Shown in pieces: positions 1-9,136 of a stretch of DNA of 59,805 nt (its first letter is position 1; every line of letters starts with the position of its first letter). The notes beneath the pieces were generated by a model that worked only from the letters and a program-made list of their open reading frames with translations, made no database searches and was not told where the DNA came from. Origin of the DNA: Lachnospiraceae bacterium (GTDB taxonomy: Bacteria; Bacillota; Clostridia; Lachnospirales; Lachnospiraceae); contig JAFZQN010000046.1 of assembly GCA_017620375.1 (NCBI GenBank), positions 1 to 59,805 of the forward strand. Reading direction: 5' to 3'. The position numbers and the translations under genes were made by a program.

Positions 1-46
1 AGAACAGAAAACAGGTAAACATACGCTTATCTGTTTTCTTGTTTAA

Positions 47-118
47 GGCGCAATAGCCAAGTGGTAAGGCGTGGGTCTGCAACACCCTGATTCATCGGTT
101 CGAATCCGATTGTCGCCT
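47..118 (+). tRNA. tRNA-Cys (GCA anticodon)
   Basis: A cloverleaf can be drawn: D-arm with AGCC/GGC pairing, anticodon loop CTGCAAC giving anticodon GCA (cysteine), T-arm ATCGG/CCGAT with loop TTCGAAT, and discriminator base U73, which cysteinyl-tRNA synthetase requires. No CCA is encoded. The acceptor stem is imperfect: GGCGCAA faces TGTCGCC, leaving two adjacent mismatches (C5 with U68, A6 with G67), and the base pair closing the anticodon stem is U-U. Whether it is a working tRNA or a diverged copy cannot be told here. Confidence 0.88.
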
Positions 119-123
119 CTTTT

Positions 124-159
124 ACTCTGATATCCTATAAAGGTTGTCAGAGTTTTTTT
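124..159 (+). terminator. terminator after tRNA-Cys
   Basis: A 7-bp stem ACTCTGA/TCAGAGT around a 16-nt loop is followed directly by a run of seven T. It lies 5 nt after the tRNA and ends that transcript. Confidence 0.8.
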
Positions 160-198
160 ATGCATTATTTTAATATGTATATATAGGGAGATAACAAC

Positions 199-1845
199 GT
201 GAAAAAGGATAAACTGAAACCCATGCTTTTTAGCGTACTGGGCAAATACAGCGGAAAACAGTTTGCTACCGACCTAGTGGCTGGTTTGATAGTAGCCGTT
301 ATTGCATTACCGTTGTCTATTGCACTGGCACTTGCTTCAGGTGTAGGACCTGAACAGGGTGTATATACTGCCATCGTAGCTGGATTTATTATTTCTTTCT
401 TAGGCGGCAGCCGTGTACAGATAGCAGGACCTACTGCCGCTTTCGCGACAATTGTAGCCGGTATTGTGGCACGAAACGGGATGGATGGGCTTATACTGGC
501 TACCATTATGGCAGGTATCATATTGATCATAATGGGTATCCTGAGACTTGGGTCTCTTATTAAATTTATCCCGTATACTATCACCACCGGTTTTACATCC
601 GGCATAGCAGTAACCATACTTATCGGTCAGATAAAAGATTTCTTAGGACTGTCTTATCCTGCAGGTACAGAGAATATTGAGACGATGGATAAGATAAAAG
701 CCATAGGTACAAATATCGGCAGCATTAACTGGCAGGCAGTTTTGGTCGGGGTTGTATGTCTTGCTATACTTATCGTATGGCCGTTTATCTCGGAAAAGAT
801 CCCGGGTTCATTAATAGCTGTAGTAGTCGGTATTCTGATGGTAAAGCTTTTGGATATGAATGTAAATACCATCGGAAATCTTTACAGTATAAGTAATGAG
901 CTTCCGTCATTCCATTTTCCGGAGATATCATGGAGTGCTATAAGGAATGTAGCACCTGACGGATTGACTATAGCCATTCTTGCTGCGATCGAGTCACTCT
1001 TATCATGTGTTGTTGCAGACAGTATGATCAATTCACATCACAGATCAAACATGGAGCTTGTAGCACAGGGAGCAGGAAATATCGGTTCCGCATTGTTTGG
1101 AGGTATACCTGCTACAGGTGCTATCGCACGAACTGCTGCAAATATCAAAAACGGCGGAAGAACTCCCATAGCCGGCATGGTACATTCTATAGTACTGGTG
1201 CTTGTATTGGTATTCTTGATGCCGTATGCAGCGATGATACCCATGCCTGCTATAGCAGCGATACTGTTTATGGTCGCATACAACATGTGTCAGTGGAGGA
1301 CTTTCGTACATCTTTGTAAAACCGCTCCCAAGAGCGATATAATAGTTTTGGTACTTACGTTTGTTCTTACCGTCGTATTTGACCTTGTCATTGCTATCGA
1401 AGCAGGTATGATATGTGCATGTGTACTGTTCATGAAGAAGATGAGTGATGAGACCAAGATCAGCGGTTGGAAGTATTATGATCCTGAAGAGTATCCGGAT
1501 GGTCTTGATTTTAAGGAAGTACCGAGACACGTAAGAGTATATGAGATCTCAGGACCTATGTTCTTCGGAGATGCAGACCAGCTTTCCGGTGTTTCTTTTA
1601 AGGATTTCACCAAGGCGATAGTTATAAGAATGAGAGGTGTACCCGCCATAGATGCGACGGCTATGCATTCCTTAGAACAGTTATATGAGAGATGTGCAGC
1701 TAACAACATAACTCTCGTATTTTCTCATGTAAATGAACAGCCGTACAAAGCAATGGAAAAGAGCGGCTTTGTCAAAAAGGTGGGTAAGGAAAACTTCAGA
1801 CCTCACGTTGATGATGCACTTGCATGGGCTGCCGAGATTAAGTAA
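199..1845 (+). CDS. SulP-family anion permease with STAS domain
   Basis: Inner-membrane transporter of the SulP/SLC26 family, which moves sulfate, bicarbonate or dicarboxylates, usually with H+ or Na+. The protein is 548 aa, a normal length. The first ~410 residues hold repeated hydrophobic segments with the family motif RVQIAGPTAAF near residue 75; a cytoplasmic STAS domain follows from about residue 440 (YEISGPMFFGDADQL, then IRMRGVPAIDATAMHSLEQL). It starts at GTG with GGGAG 8 nt upstream. A TetR gene follows 27 nt downstream and may share the transcript. The substrate cannot be read from sequence; sulfate is only the default family label. Confidence 0.92.
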   Translation: MKKDKLKPMLFSVLGKYSGKQFATDLVAGLIVAVIALPLSIALALASGVGPEQGVYTAIVAGFIISFLGGSRVQIAGPTAAFATIVAGIVARNGMDGLILATIMAGIILIIMGILRLGSLIKFIPYTITTGFTSGIAVTILIGQIKDFLGLSYPAGTENIETMDKIKAIGTNIGSINWQAVLVGVVCLAILIVWPFISEKIPGSLIAVVVGILMVKLLDMNVNTIGNLYSISNELPSFHFPEISWSAIRNVAPDGLTIAILAAIESLLSCVVADSMINSHHRSNMELVAQGAGNIGSALFGGIPATGAIARTAANIKNGGRTPIAGMVHSIVLVLVLVFLMPYAAMIPMPAIAAILFMVAYNMCQWRTFVHLCKTAPKSDIIVLVLTFVLTVVFDLVIAIEAGMICACVLFMKKMSDETKISGWKYYDPEEYPDGLDFKEVPRHVRVYEISGPMFFGDADQLSGVSFKDFTKAIVIRMRGVPAIDATAMHSLEQLYERCAANNITLVFSHVNEQPYKAMEKSGFVKKVGKENFRPHVDDALAWAAEIK

Positions 1846-1872
1846 GATATAGACCAATGGGGATTACAGGAT

Positions 1873-2418
1873 ATGTCGACATTTACAAAGAAGGAAATAA
1901 AAAATACATTTTTGGGAATGCTTGAAGAAATGCCTCTTAACCAGATAACCGTAAAAGCGCTGGTAGAAAAGTGCGGGATCAACAGAAATTCTTTCTATTA
2001 TCATTATCAGGATATTCCGGCATTGATAGAAGAAATAGTGACAGAGGATGCAGATGAGATCATCAGCTCCTACAGTACTATCGACTCAATGCAGACCGGA
2101 TTAAAGGCGGTCATGGATTTCGTTTCAAGCAAGCGTAAGGCTATACTGCATATTTTTAATTCCGTAAACCGTGATATATTTGAACAGGATCTGTGGAAAG
2201 TATGCGAATATGTGGTAAAGCAGTATTTAACCCCGATTCTGACCAAAGGCGGATTAAGTGAATTTGATCAGGAAATAGCGATCAAGTTTTATAAATGCGA
2301 ATGTTTTGGCTTTGCTATAGACTGGTTAAATAACGGGATGGAAGATGAAGCAGAGGTTATGATAGACCGTTTCTGCGAATTCCATACAAAGATGTTTGAG
2401 CAAATGTTACATGTATAA
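1873..2418 (+). CDS. TetR/AcrR-family transcriptional regulator
   Basis: A 181-aa regulator. The N-terminal helix-turn-helix (about residues 22-45, ITVKALVEKCGINRNSFYYH) is typical of TetR proteins. The C-terminal ~130 residues form the ligand and dimer part and match no specific subgroup that I recognise. It sits between the SulP gene (27 nt upstream) and an MMPL exporter 205 nt downstream. TetR proteins often repress a neighbouring exporter, so the exporter pair downstream is the likely target; this is inference from position. A terminator separates it from the exporter. Confidence 0.88.
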   Translation: MSTFTKKEIKNTFLGMLEEMPLNQITVKALVEKCGINRNSFYYHYQDIPALIEEIVTEDADEIISSYSTIDSMQTGLKAVMDFVSSKRKAILHIFNSVNRDIFEQDLWKVCEYVVKQYLTPILTKGGLSEFDQEIAIKFYKCECFGFAIDWLNNGMEDEAEVMIDRFCEFHTKMFEQMLHV

Positions 2419-2488
2419 GTTAAAAGCTAAGAAGGTATTTAAGAAAAACGATGTAAATATAGCCAATATATATTAGACAGATTCGGTT

Positions 2489-2521
2489 ACGTGCCTAAAT
2501 TTTGGGCACGTGATTTTTTTT
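2489..2521 (+). terminator. terminator after TetR gene
   Basis: Stem ACGTGCC/GGCACGT with loop TAAATTTTG, then GATTTTTTTT. It ends the sulP-tetR transcript and so isolates the downstream exporter promoter. Confidence 0.85.
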
Positions 2522-2526
2522 GCCCA

Positions 2527-2555
2527 TTGTTTATCCCGGCTTATATGGTTATATT
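2527..2555 (+). promoter_or_regulatory. SigA-type promoter of exporter operon
   Basis: TTGTTT (2527-2532), 17-bp spacer, TATATT (2550-2555). The predicted transcription start near 2562 falls inside the inverted repeat at 2558-2584. Confidence 0.6.
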
Positions 2556-2557
2556 GG

Positions 2558-2584
2558 TTAGCAGTTAAAGGCACGGAGTGCTAA
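2558..2584 (+). promoter_or_regulatory. CIRCE-like inverted repeat over the start site
   Basis: TTAGCAGTT, nine spacer bases, GAGTGCTAA. The HrcA operator CIRCE is TTAGCACTC-N9-GAGTGCTAA. The right half here is exact, the left half matches 7 of 9, and the spacer is exactly 9. It lies at +1 of the promoter just upstream, the usual CIRCE position. It could instead be the operator of the neighbouring TetR protein. Confidence 0.5.
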
Positions 2585-2623
2585 TCGAAACGAAAAAAGA
2601 AAAACAATAAGGAGGGAAGAACG

Positions 2624-4708
2624 ATGAAGTTCGCAAAAACTATAGTCAGATATAGAGCTGCAATACTGATACTGACGATAGTACTTATGATCCCGGCAAT
2701 CCTGGGATATGCAAATACGAGAGTTAATTATGATATGCTCAACTACCTTCCGGATGATTTTGAAACCGTTAAAGGCCAGAATGAACTCATGAAGGATTTT
2801 GGTAAAGGAGCATTTTCTTTATTGATACTTGAGAATATGCCGGTGCATGAAGTATCCGAATTAAAAACTAAACTTGAAAATGTTGAGCACGTCGATTCTG
2901 TCATATGGTATGACACGATCGCTGATCTGTCGGTACCGCTGGAGATATTTCCAAAGAGTATCTATGAGATATTTAATACGGAAAACTCCACTATGATGGC
3001 TGTTTTCTTTGACAGTTCCACATCAGCGGATGTGACGATGGATGCCATACATGAGATAAGAAATGTAGCGGGTAAACAGTGCTTCGTATCTGGACTTTCC
3101 GCAATGGTCACCGATCTTAAAGACCTGTGTGAAAGAGAGGAACCCATATATGTAGCTATAGCGGTAATACTTGCACTTATAGCTATGATGATCCTGCTTG
3201 ATAATTTTTTGGTTCCGTTTGTATTCCTGGCTTCGATCGGAATGATGATAGTGCTCAATCTCGGAACCAACTATTTCCTGGGAGAGATATCCTATATCAC
3301 TAAGGCTCTTTCGGCAGTACTGCAGCTGGCTGTGACCATGGATTACTCGATATTCCTCTGGCACAGCTACAACGAAGAGAGCGGCAAATGCGAAGACAGG
3401 AAAGAGGCTATGGCAAATGCCATTCATAACACCTTAACAAGCGTTATAGGCAGCTCTGTAACTACCATAGCAGGCTTTATAGCCCTCTGTTTCATGACAT
3501 TTACCATGGGCAGGGACTTAGGGCTCGTAATGGCAAAGGGAGTTGTGTTGGGGGTTATCGGATGTGTTACGGTACTACCTTCACTTATCCTGTTACTTGA
3601 TAAACCATTGCAGAAGACTATGCATAAGCCTCTGATCCCGAAACTTGAAGGATTCTCCTCTACCATAGTAAAAAGGTTTCCGATATTCATAATAATCTTT
3701 GTTATCATCATGATCCCTGCATATATCGGATATTCAAAAACAAACGACGAAGTTTACTATGACATGGGAGATAAGCTTCCTCAGGATCTTGATTATGTGA
3801 TAGCAAATACCAAACTTAAAAATGAATTTAACGTAGCGTCTACGCATATGCTCCTTATCGATGCAAAAATGCAGCCCAAGGATATACGTTCCATGATGAA
3901 GGAAATGGAAAAGACGGACGGCGTAAAGTTTGTACTCGGAATGGAATCCCTGATCGGAGCGGGAGTGCCGGAAGACATACTTCCTTCTTCCATAAAAAGC
4001 ATCCTTGAAAGCGATAAATGGAAGCTGATGCTGATCAATTCCGAATACAGGGTAGCCAGTGATGCTGCAAATAAGCAGATCGATGAACTGAATACAATAC
4101 TTAAAAAATACGATCCGAACGGAATGCTTATCGGAGAAGCTCCCTGTATGAAGGATATGATCGAGACCACAGATAAGGATTTTAAGGTAGTAAACGTAGT
4201 GTCGATCCTTGCGATCTTTATTATCATAGCACTGGTTGAAAAGAGTATATCGCTGCCGGTCATCCTTATTATGGTAATAGAAGGATCGATATTCATAAAC
4301 CTTGGTCTGCCTCATTATTTGGGAAATTCACTTCCTTTTATAGCACCGATATGTATCAGTACTATACAGCTTGGAGCAACGGTCGACTATGCTATACTCC
4401 TTACCACGAGATATAAAAAGGAAAGGATCCTGGGGGCATGTAAACAGGATGCTGTAAAAACAGCACTATCCACATCTCTTCCTTCCATCATAGTATCCGG
4501 AATGGGACTGTTTTCGTCAACTTTCGGAGTAGCTGTATACTCTGATATAGATATCATAAGTTCGATGTGCATGCTTTTGGCAAGAGGTGCGGTAATAAGT
4601 GTGGTAATGGTAGTTCTGATACTTCCCGCAATGCTCATGCTGTTTGACAAAATGATCATCAAAACTACATTTGGAATGAAAAACTGTAATACAGAAACGG
4701 AGGCATAA
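2624..4708 (+). CDS. MMPL/RND-family transporter
   Basis: Membrane exporter of 694 aa, with the two-fold layout of MMPL proteins. Each half has one N-terminal membrane helix, a ~150-residue extracytoplasmic loop, then five helices. The two halves carry matching proton-relay segments, VTMDYSIFLWH (about residue 240) and ATVDYAILLTTRY (about residue 585). The family exports lipids or hydrophobic compounds using the proton gradient. AGGAGGGAAG precedes the ATG. The next gene starts 5 nt after its stop, with its ribosome site inside this gene's end, so the two are co-translated. The substrate is unknown. Confidence 0.92.
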   Translation: MKFAKTIVRYRAAILILTIVLMIPAILGYANTRVNYDMLNYLPDDFETVKGQNELMKDFGKGAFSLLILENMPVHEVSELKTKLENVEHVDSVIWYDTIADLSVPLEIFPKSIYEIFNTENSTMMAVFFDSSTSADVTMDAIHEIRNVAGKQCFVSGLSAMVTDLKDLCEREEPIYVAIAVILALIAMMILLDNFLVPFVFLASIGMMIVLNLGTNYFLGEISYITKALSAVLQLAVTMDYSIFLWHSYNEESGKCEDRKEAMANAIHNTLTSVIGSSVTTIAGFIALCFMTFTMGRDLGLVMAKGVVLGVIGCVTVLPSLILLLDKPLQKTMHKPLIPKLEGFSSTIVKRFPIFIIIFVIIMIPAYIGYSKTNDEVYYDMGDKLPQDLDYVIANTKLKNEFNVASTHMLLIDAKMQPKDIRSMMKEMEKTDGVKFVLGMESLIGAGVPEDILPSSIKSILESDKWKLMLINSEYRVASDAANKQIDELNTILKKYDPNGMLIGEAPCMKDMIETTDKDFKVVNVVSILAIFIIIALVEKSISLPVILIMVIEGSIFINLGLPHYLGNSLPFIAPICISTIQLGATVDYAILLTTRYKKERILGACKQDAVKTALSTSLPSIIVSGMGLFSSTFGVAVYSDIDIISSMCMLLARGAVISVVMVVLILPAMLMLFDKMIIKTTFGMKNCNTETEA

Positions 4709-4713
4709 TAAAG

Positions 4714-6630
4714 ATGAAAAAGATAGCGGTAGGAATTATTTCATTAGGATTAAGTGCAGCATTAGTATTTACCGGGTTAAAGAGTGCATCCGGGGTATGG
4801 GCAGATGAGACGGAAGGTAATACCGTTACGGTCAGTACTGATACCATAGAGAAAAATACAGGCGATCCGCTGACAGACGGTACCGAACAGCTCGGAAAAG
4901 ATGCCGGCGGACTTATACAGAGTCTGCTCGCTTCCGATAGTTTAGATGACCACTCTAAGACCATAAAGGATGAGACAGTCTATGTTATCGCAGACGCAAA
5001 CGGAAATACACAGAAGGTTATAGTAAGTGACTGGCTTAAGAATAATCTGAAAAACGGAACGATCAACGATGTAAGTGAACTTAACTCCATAGTAAACGTC
5101 AAAGGTGACGAAACCTATACGCAAAACGGAAGTGCTTGTACCTGGAATGCAAACGGTGCTGACATAAGTTATCAGGGTACGACCGACAAAGCACTTCCCG
5201 TAAACGTAAAAGTAAGATATTATCTTGATGGAAACGAAATGACACCCGAAGAGATAAAGGGTAAGTCAGGCCATGTGATCATCAGATTTGAGTATGAAAA
5301 TACAACAAAGCGCACCGTGAAAGTAGACGGAAAAGACGAGGAAATGCAGGTTCCTTTTGCGGCACTTTCGGGTGTGATCTTAGATGATGACAGGTTTAGC
5401 GAGATAAAAGCTTCAAACGCCAGACTGTTTAATGACGGATCAAGAACAGTGGTAGTAGGGGTTGCATTCCCCGGACTTCAGGAGAGCCTTAAGATAGACA
5501 AAGAGAAGTTTGAGATCCCTGAAAGCCTCGAGATAGAAGCTGATGTAACGGATTTCAGTCTCGGGATGACGGTTACCGCAGTTACTGATGAGATATTTGC
5601 AAAGCTGGGATCATTTGATATTTCTTCCCTTGATAATTTCAGTGATTCAATGGGACAGCTTAATGATGCAATGAAACAGCTTACCGATGGTTCGGGAGCA
5701 TTATCTGACGGACTGGCACAGCTTCTTGAAAAATCGGGAGAATTGGAAGCAGGTGTCGGGAAACTGGCTGATGGTTCATCGGAGCTTAAAAAAGGTATAA
5801 AAGCAGCAGACGAAGGAGCAGGAAAAATATCTGCAGGAGCCGGAAGTATAAGTGAGGGTGCCGGACAGCTTGATTCAGGTATTGACCAATTAAAGACAGG
5901 ACTGGAAACTCTTTCCTCAAACAATGACGCATTAATGGCAGGAGCCCTTCAGGTATTTAATACTATGCTGAAGGCGGCAGAAGACCAGCTTAAGGAAGCA
6001 GGAGCAGAAGTTCCTGCGCTTACCGTAGAAAACTATTCTGCAGTACTTGACGGTATAAAGGAGAAACTTACTCAGGCAGCAGCCCTTTACAAGGCATCTG
6101 ATCCCGCAACAAGTGCGGTTTATACCAAAAAAGCAGAAGCAGTAGCCGGACTTAAGGCATCACTTGACAGCTATAATAAATTTTATACAGGACTTGGTAC
6201 CTATACAGCAGGCGTAGCCGCATCGGCAAATGGAGCAGCCCAGATAAAGGCGGGCTCCGAAGCCTTGGTAAACGGCTCCAATGAACTTAAAACAGGTGCG
6301 GATGCATTAAAGGACGGTACAGGAAAGCTTTATGACGGTGCCGAAGCTCTTAACGGAGGTCTCGAACAGCTTAAAAGTAACATCCCGGCATTAAAGAACG
6401 GAGTAAGCGAGCTGTATAACGGATCGGTACTGCTTAAAGACGGTATTACGGAATTCAACGAAAAAGGTATCCAGAAGCTTACAGAAGCCGTTGAAGGAGA
6501 ACTTGAAGGTCTTGTATCAAGAGTACGTGCTCTGGGCGGACTCGCCGCAGATTATAATAATTTCGCCGGAATAGCCGATGATATGGGCGGACAGGTTAAA
6601 TTCATCTACAGGACTGAAGAGATAAAATAA
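4714..6630 (+). CDS. secreted Gly/Leu heptad-repeat protein (YhgE/Pip-like)
   Basis: A 638-aa protein with an N-terminal signal sequence (residues 1-30, ending near SGVWADE). A globular part covers residues ~75-290. After it come many repeats of the form DGSxxLxxGxxxL (about residues 300-420 and 510-600), the heptad pattern found in YhgE/Pip-type proteins, which commonly sit next to MMPL exporters. The repeats should form long amphipathic helices outside the membrane. The C-terminal membrane helices of full YhgE are absent; it ends at FIYRTEEIK. It is the likely extracytoplasmic partner of the exporter just upstream. Its exact role is unknown. Confidence 0.8.
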   Translation: MKKIAVGIISLGLSAALVFTGLKSASGVWADETEGNTVTVSTDTIEKNTGDPLTDGTEQLGKDAGGLIQSLLASDSLDDHSKTIKDETVYVIADANGNTQKVIVSDWLKNNLKNGTINDVSELNSIVNVKGDETYTQNGSACTWNANGADISYQGTTDKALPVNVKVRYYLDGNEMTPEEIKGKSGHVIIRFEYENTTKRTVKVDGKDEEMQVPFAALSGVILDDDRFSEIKASNARLFNDGSRTVVVGVAFPGLQESLKIDKEKFEIPESLEIEADVTDFSLGMTVTAVTDEIFAKLGSFDISSLDNFSDSMGQLNDAMKQLTDGSGALSDGLAQLLEKSGELEAGVGKLADGSSELKKGIKAADEGAGKISAGAGSISEGAGQLDSGIDQLKTGLETLSSNNDALMAGALQVFNTMLKAAEDQLKEAGAEVPALTVENYSAVLDGIKEKLTQAAALYKASDPATSAVYTKKAEAVAGLKASLDSYNKFYTGLGTYTAGVAASANGAAQIKAGSEALVNGSNELKTGADALKDGTGKLYDGAEALNGGLEQLKSNIPALKNGVSELYNGSVLLKDGITEFNEKGIQKLTEAVEGELEGLVSRVRALGGLAADYNNFAGIADDMGGQVKFIYRTEEIK

Positions 6631-6650
6631 ACTTAATAGACGCTTTTTTT

Positions 6651-6705
6651 AGCCGCCACCCGGGACGATTACAGATCCTCGGTGACGGCTTCTTCTTGCT
6701 TTTTT
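6651..6705 (+). terminator. terminator after exporter operon
   Basis: A long imperfect stem between AGCCGCCACC (from 6651) and GGTGACGGCT (to 6690), followed by a T-rich tract. It ends 29 bp before the -10 box of the LysR gene. Confidence 0.75.
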
Positions 6706-6724
6706 CCGGAGTAAGGAGTATAAT
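6696..6724 (+). promoter_or_regulatory. promoter of LysR gene
   Basis: TTGCTT (6696-6701), 17-bp spacer, TATAAT (6719-6724). The start of transcription near 6731 is only 3 nt before the first ATG (6734), which argues for the later start codon at 6767. Confidence 0.65.
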
Positions 6725-6766
6725 CATATCATTATGGACTCTATAGATATAGAAAGGGACATGCCT

Positions 6767-7666
6767 ATGAATACTAAGCAGTTTAAATACGCATTGTTAC
6801 TTGCAAATGAGAAGTCGTTCTCCAGATCGGCAGAGATACTCGGGATATCACAGCCGTCACTGTCGCAGTATTTAAAAAAGATAGAAAGCGAAGTAGGAGC
6901 TAAGCTTTTTGACCGCAGCGGAAGCGAAGTAAGGCTTACCGATGCGGGTAAAGCATATATAGAAGCAGGCAAGAAGATACTCGATATTGAGCATCAGATG
7001 GAAGGTAAGATCGCTGATATAAACAATGACATTAACGGCAGTATAGTGGTAGGTATCTCACCCTACAGGACGATAAGCCTTATGCCCGAAGCTATAAAAA
7101 AGTTCACTGCCATGTATCCCGGATTTAAGGTATGCCTGGAGGAAAGGACCGGGGCCGAGCTTTTGGAGGGATCCGAGCGCGGTGAGTACGATTTTTGCAT
7201 AACGCCTGCCCCTGTCGATACCAAAAAGTTTGATCATGTAAAGATCATGGATGAAGAGATAGTATTGGCAGCGCCTTCTACGAGAAACTTTAAGGCAGCA
7301 GCCGATAGAGACAGGAAATATCCCGTTATCGATATTTCGGTCCTGGCTAAAGAGAATGTCATAACGCTTTCCGATTCCCAGCTTATGCAAAAGATGCTGG
7401 ATGATATCTGTACCGAGTACGGGATAGTCTACGGCTCGTCGGTCACATGCACCAGTATAAAGGCCCAGATAGCTATGATAAGGGAAGGTCTCGGGATCGC
7501 CATAGTACCTGCCGGAACAGGAAACGAGAAGTCCGACGGAGTACGGTATTATTCGATAAAGCAAAGGCTTCCCAAAAGAGAGATCGTCGTAGCATACAGA
7601 AAAGAACAGTATCTCTCAAAGCCTATGAAGGACTTTATCGAAGTATTAAGGAGCCTTGATAACTGA
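6767..7666 (+). CDS. LysR-family transcriptional regulator
   Basis: A 299-aa regulator from the chosen ATG. The winged helix-turn-helix is at residues ~18-40 (SRSAEILGISQPSLSQYLKK), and an effector-binding domain of periplasmic-binding type follows from about residue 90. In-frame ATGs also lie at 6734 and 6761; 6767 is preferred because GAAAGGGA ends 7 nt before it and the promoter start is near 6731. LysR proteins usually control a divergent neighbour, but here no divergent gene is close, so the target is not evident. The glycosidase gene follows 54 nt downstream. Confidence 0.9.
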   Translation: MNTKQFKYALLLANEKSFSRSAEILGISQPSLSQYLKKIESEVGAKLFDRSGSEVRLTDAGKAYIEAGKKILDIEHQMEGKIADINNDINGSIVVGISPYRTISLMPEAIKKFTAMYPGFKVCLEERTGAELLEGSERGEYDFCITPAPVDTKKFDHVKIMDEEIVLAAPSTRNFKAAADRDRKYPVIDISVLAKENVITLSDSQLMQKMLDDICTEYGIVYGSSVTCTSIKAQIAMIREGLGIAIVPAGTGNEKSDGVRYYSIKQRLPKREIVVAYRKEQYLSKPMKDFIEVLRSLDN

Positions 7667-7720
7667 TCGGGGTATAATTAAAACCACAGATAAAAAACAG
7701 GAGTAATAACGGAGAGGATT

Positions 7721-9049
7721 ATGAAAAGAGTAAAAAAGATCGGATATATATGGGCACTGTTGGCAGTTATGCTTTTTATCATCTCAATATGTGCAAATGT
7801 AAATGTACATGCAGATACCGATACGGTCGGAAATACAGAAAACGAAATATCGGAACAGGATATTATAACGATAACGGACTCCGAGACACAAAAAGAATTC
7901 CGTGCGGTATGGATAGCATATTATGATTACAACGATATAGAGGAAAAGGATAAGGAAAGCTTTACAAAAGCTATAGGTGAGATGTTTGATAACGTGGCAG
8001 CTATGGGAATGAACGCAGTGGTAGTACATGTGCGTCCGTTCAGTGATGCTATGTACAAGTCAAAGTACTATCCCTGGTCATTTTATGCATCGGGAGAGCA
8101 GGGGGCTGACCCCGGATACGATCCTTTAAAGATCATGGTAAAAGAAGCTCATGACAGAAATCTTGAGATACATGCATGGCTTAATCCCTACAGGGTTACC
8201 AGCACATGGAACGGCGGGACCGATGTTACCAAGCTAGCGGAAACCAATCCTGCCAGAAAATGGCTCACCAATAAAAAGACCAAGGATGACAGATATGTTT
8301 TATCATACGGCGGGGCACTCTATTACAACCCTTCCATATCCGCAGTCAGAAAGCTTATAGTAAACGGAGTAAAAGAAATAGTTAAGAACTACGATGTGGA
8401 CGGCATCCATTTCGATGACTATTTCTATCCCGATCTGGATAAAAACTATGAGACAAATTTTGATGCTCCCGAATACGAAAAATATAAAAAGAAAACAGTA
8501 GCTGCAGGCGAGAAGCCCATGACCATCGCGGAATGGAGAAAGAACAACGTAAACCTTTTGGTAAAAGCGGTATACAAAGCTGTAAAAAAGACAGACAGTG
8601 ACTGTATATTCGGCATCAGCCCCGGAGGCTATATAGATTACTTTGACGAAGAGTTCCGCTGGTATGTGGACTACCGCACCTGGATGTCGGAGGATGGCTA
8701 TATTGACTATATCTGTCCACAGCTTTACTGGACATTTAACAGCAGGAACATATTCCCGTATAACGAGACCTTACAGCGCTGGTGTGATGCGGCGAAAAAC
8801 GAAAACGTAAGAGTATATGTCGGACTTCCCGCATACAGGATGAATACAACAAGCAATATAAGTTCGCTCGATAAAGTCACCGATACCGAGTGGTATAACC
8901 AGTACTTACTGGCCGACATGGTAAGGTACATGAGAAAAAACGGCAGAGCGTCGGGCTTTATTATGTTTGATTACTCCGATCTTGTTGCAGAGAAAAACAA
9001 AAAAGCTGTAGCAGCCTTAACTGAGGAGGTACTTTACGTACAACCATAA
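7721..9049 (+). CDS. secreted GHL10-type glycoside hydrolase (DUF187-like)
   Basis: A 442-aa exported protein with a signal peptide (residues 1-31, cut near VHADTD). The rest is a TIM-barrel of the GHL10/YddW-like group: FRAVWIAYYDY at the first strand, AMGMNAVVVHVRPFSDAMY, HAWLNPYRV, and VDGIHFDDYFYP holding the acidic residues seen at the active site of this group. These proteins act on cell-wall glycans or extracellular polysaccharides; the substrate is not known. GGAGAGGATT precedes the ATG. A TATAAT lies at 7673-7678 but has no good -35 partner. Confidence 0.87.
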   Translation: MKRVKKIGYIWALLAVMLFIISICANVNVHADTDTVGNTENEISEQDIITITDSETQKEFRAVWIAYYDYNDIEEKDKESFTKAIGEMFDNVAAMGMNAVVVHVRPFSDAMYKSKYYPWSFYASGEQGADPGYDPLKIMVKEAHDRNLEIHAWLNPYRVTSTWNGGTDVTKLAETNPARKWLTNKKTKDDRYVLSYGGALYYNPSISAVRKLIVNGVKEIVKNYDVDGIHFDDYFYPDLDKNYETNFDAPEYEKYKKKTVAAGEKPMTIAEWRKNNVNLLVKAVYKAVKKTDSDCIFGISPGGYIDYFDEEFRWYVDYRTWMSEDGYIDYICPQLYWTFNSRNIFPYNETLQRWCDAAKNENVRVYVGLPAYRMNTTSNISSLDKVTDTEWYNQYLLADMVRYMRKNGRASGFIMFDYSDLVAEKNKKAVAALTEEVLYVQP

Positions 9050-9136
9050 GATAATGTAGGCGTGACTGTGCGATCATAACCGGTTGATACCTGTTATAAA
9101 TCAGAAAAAAATGTATATAAAAAAGGAAAACATAAA

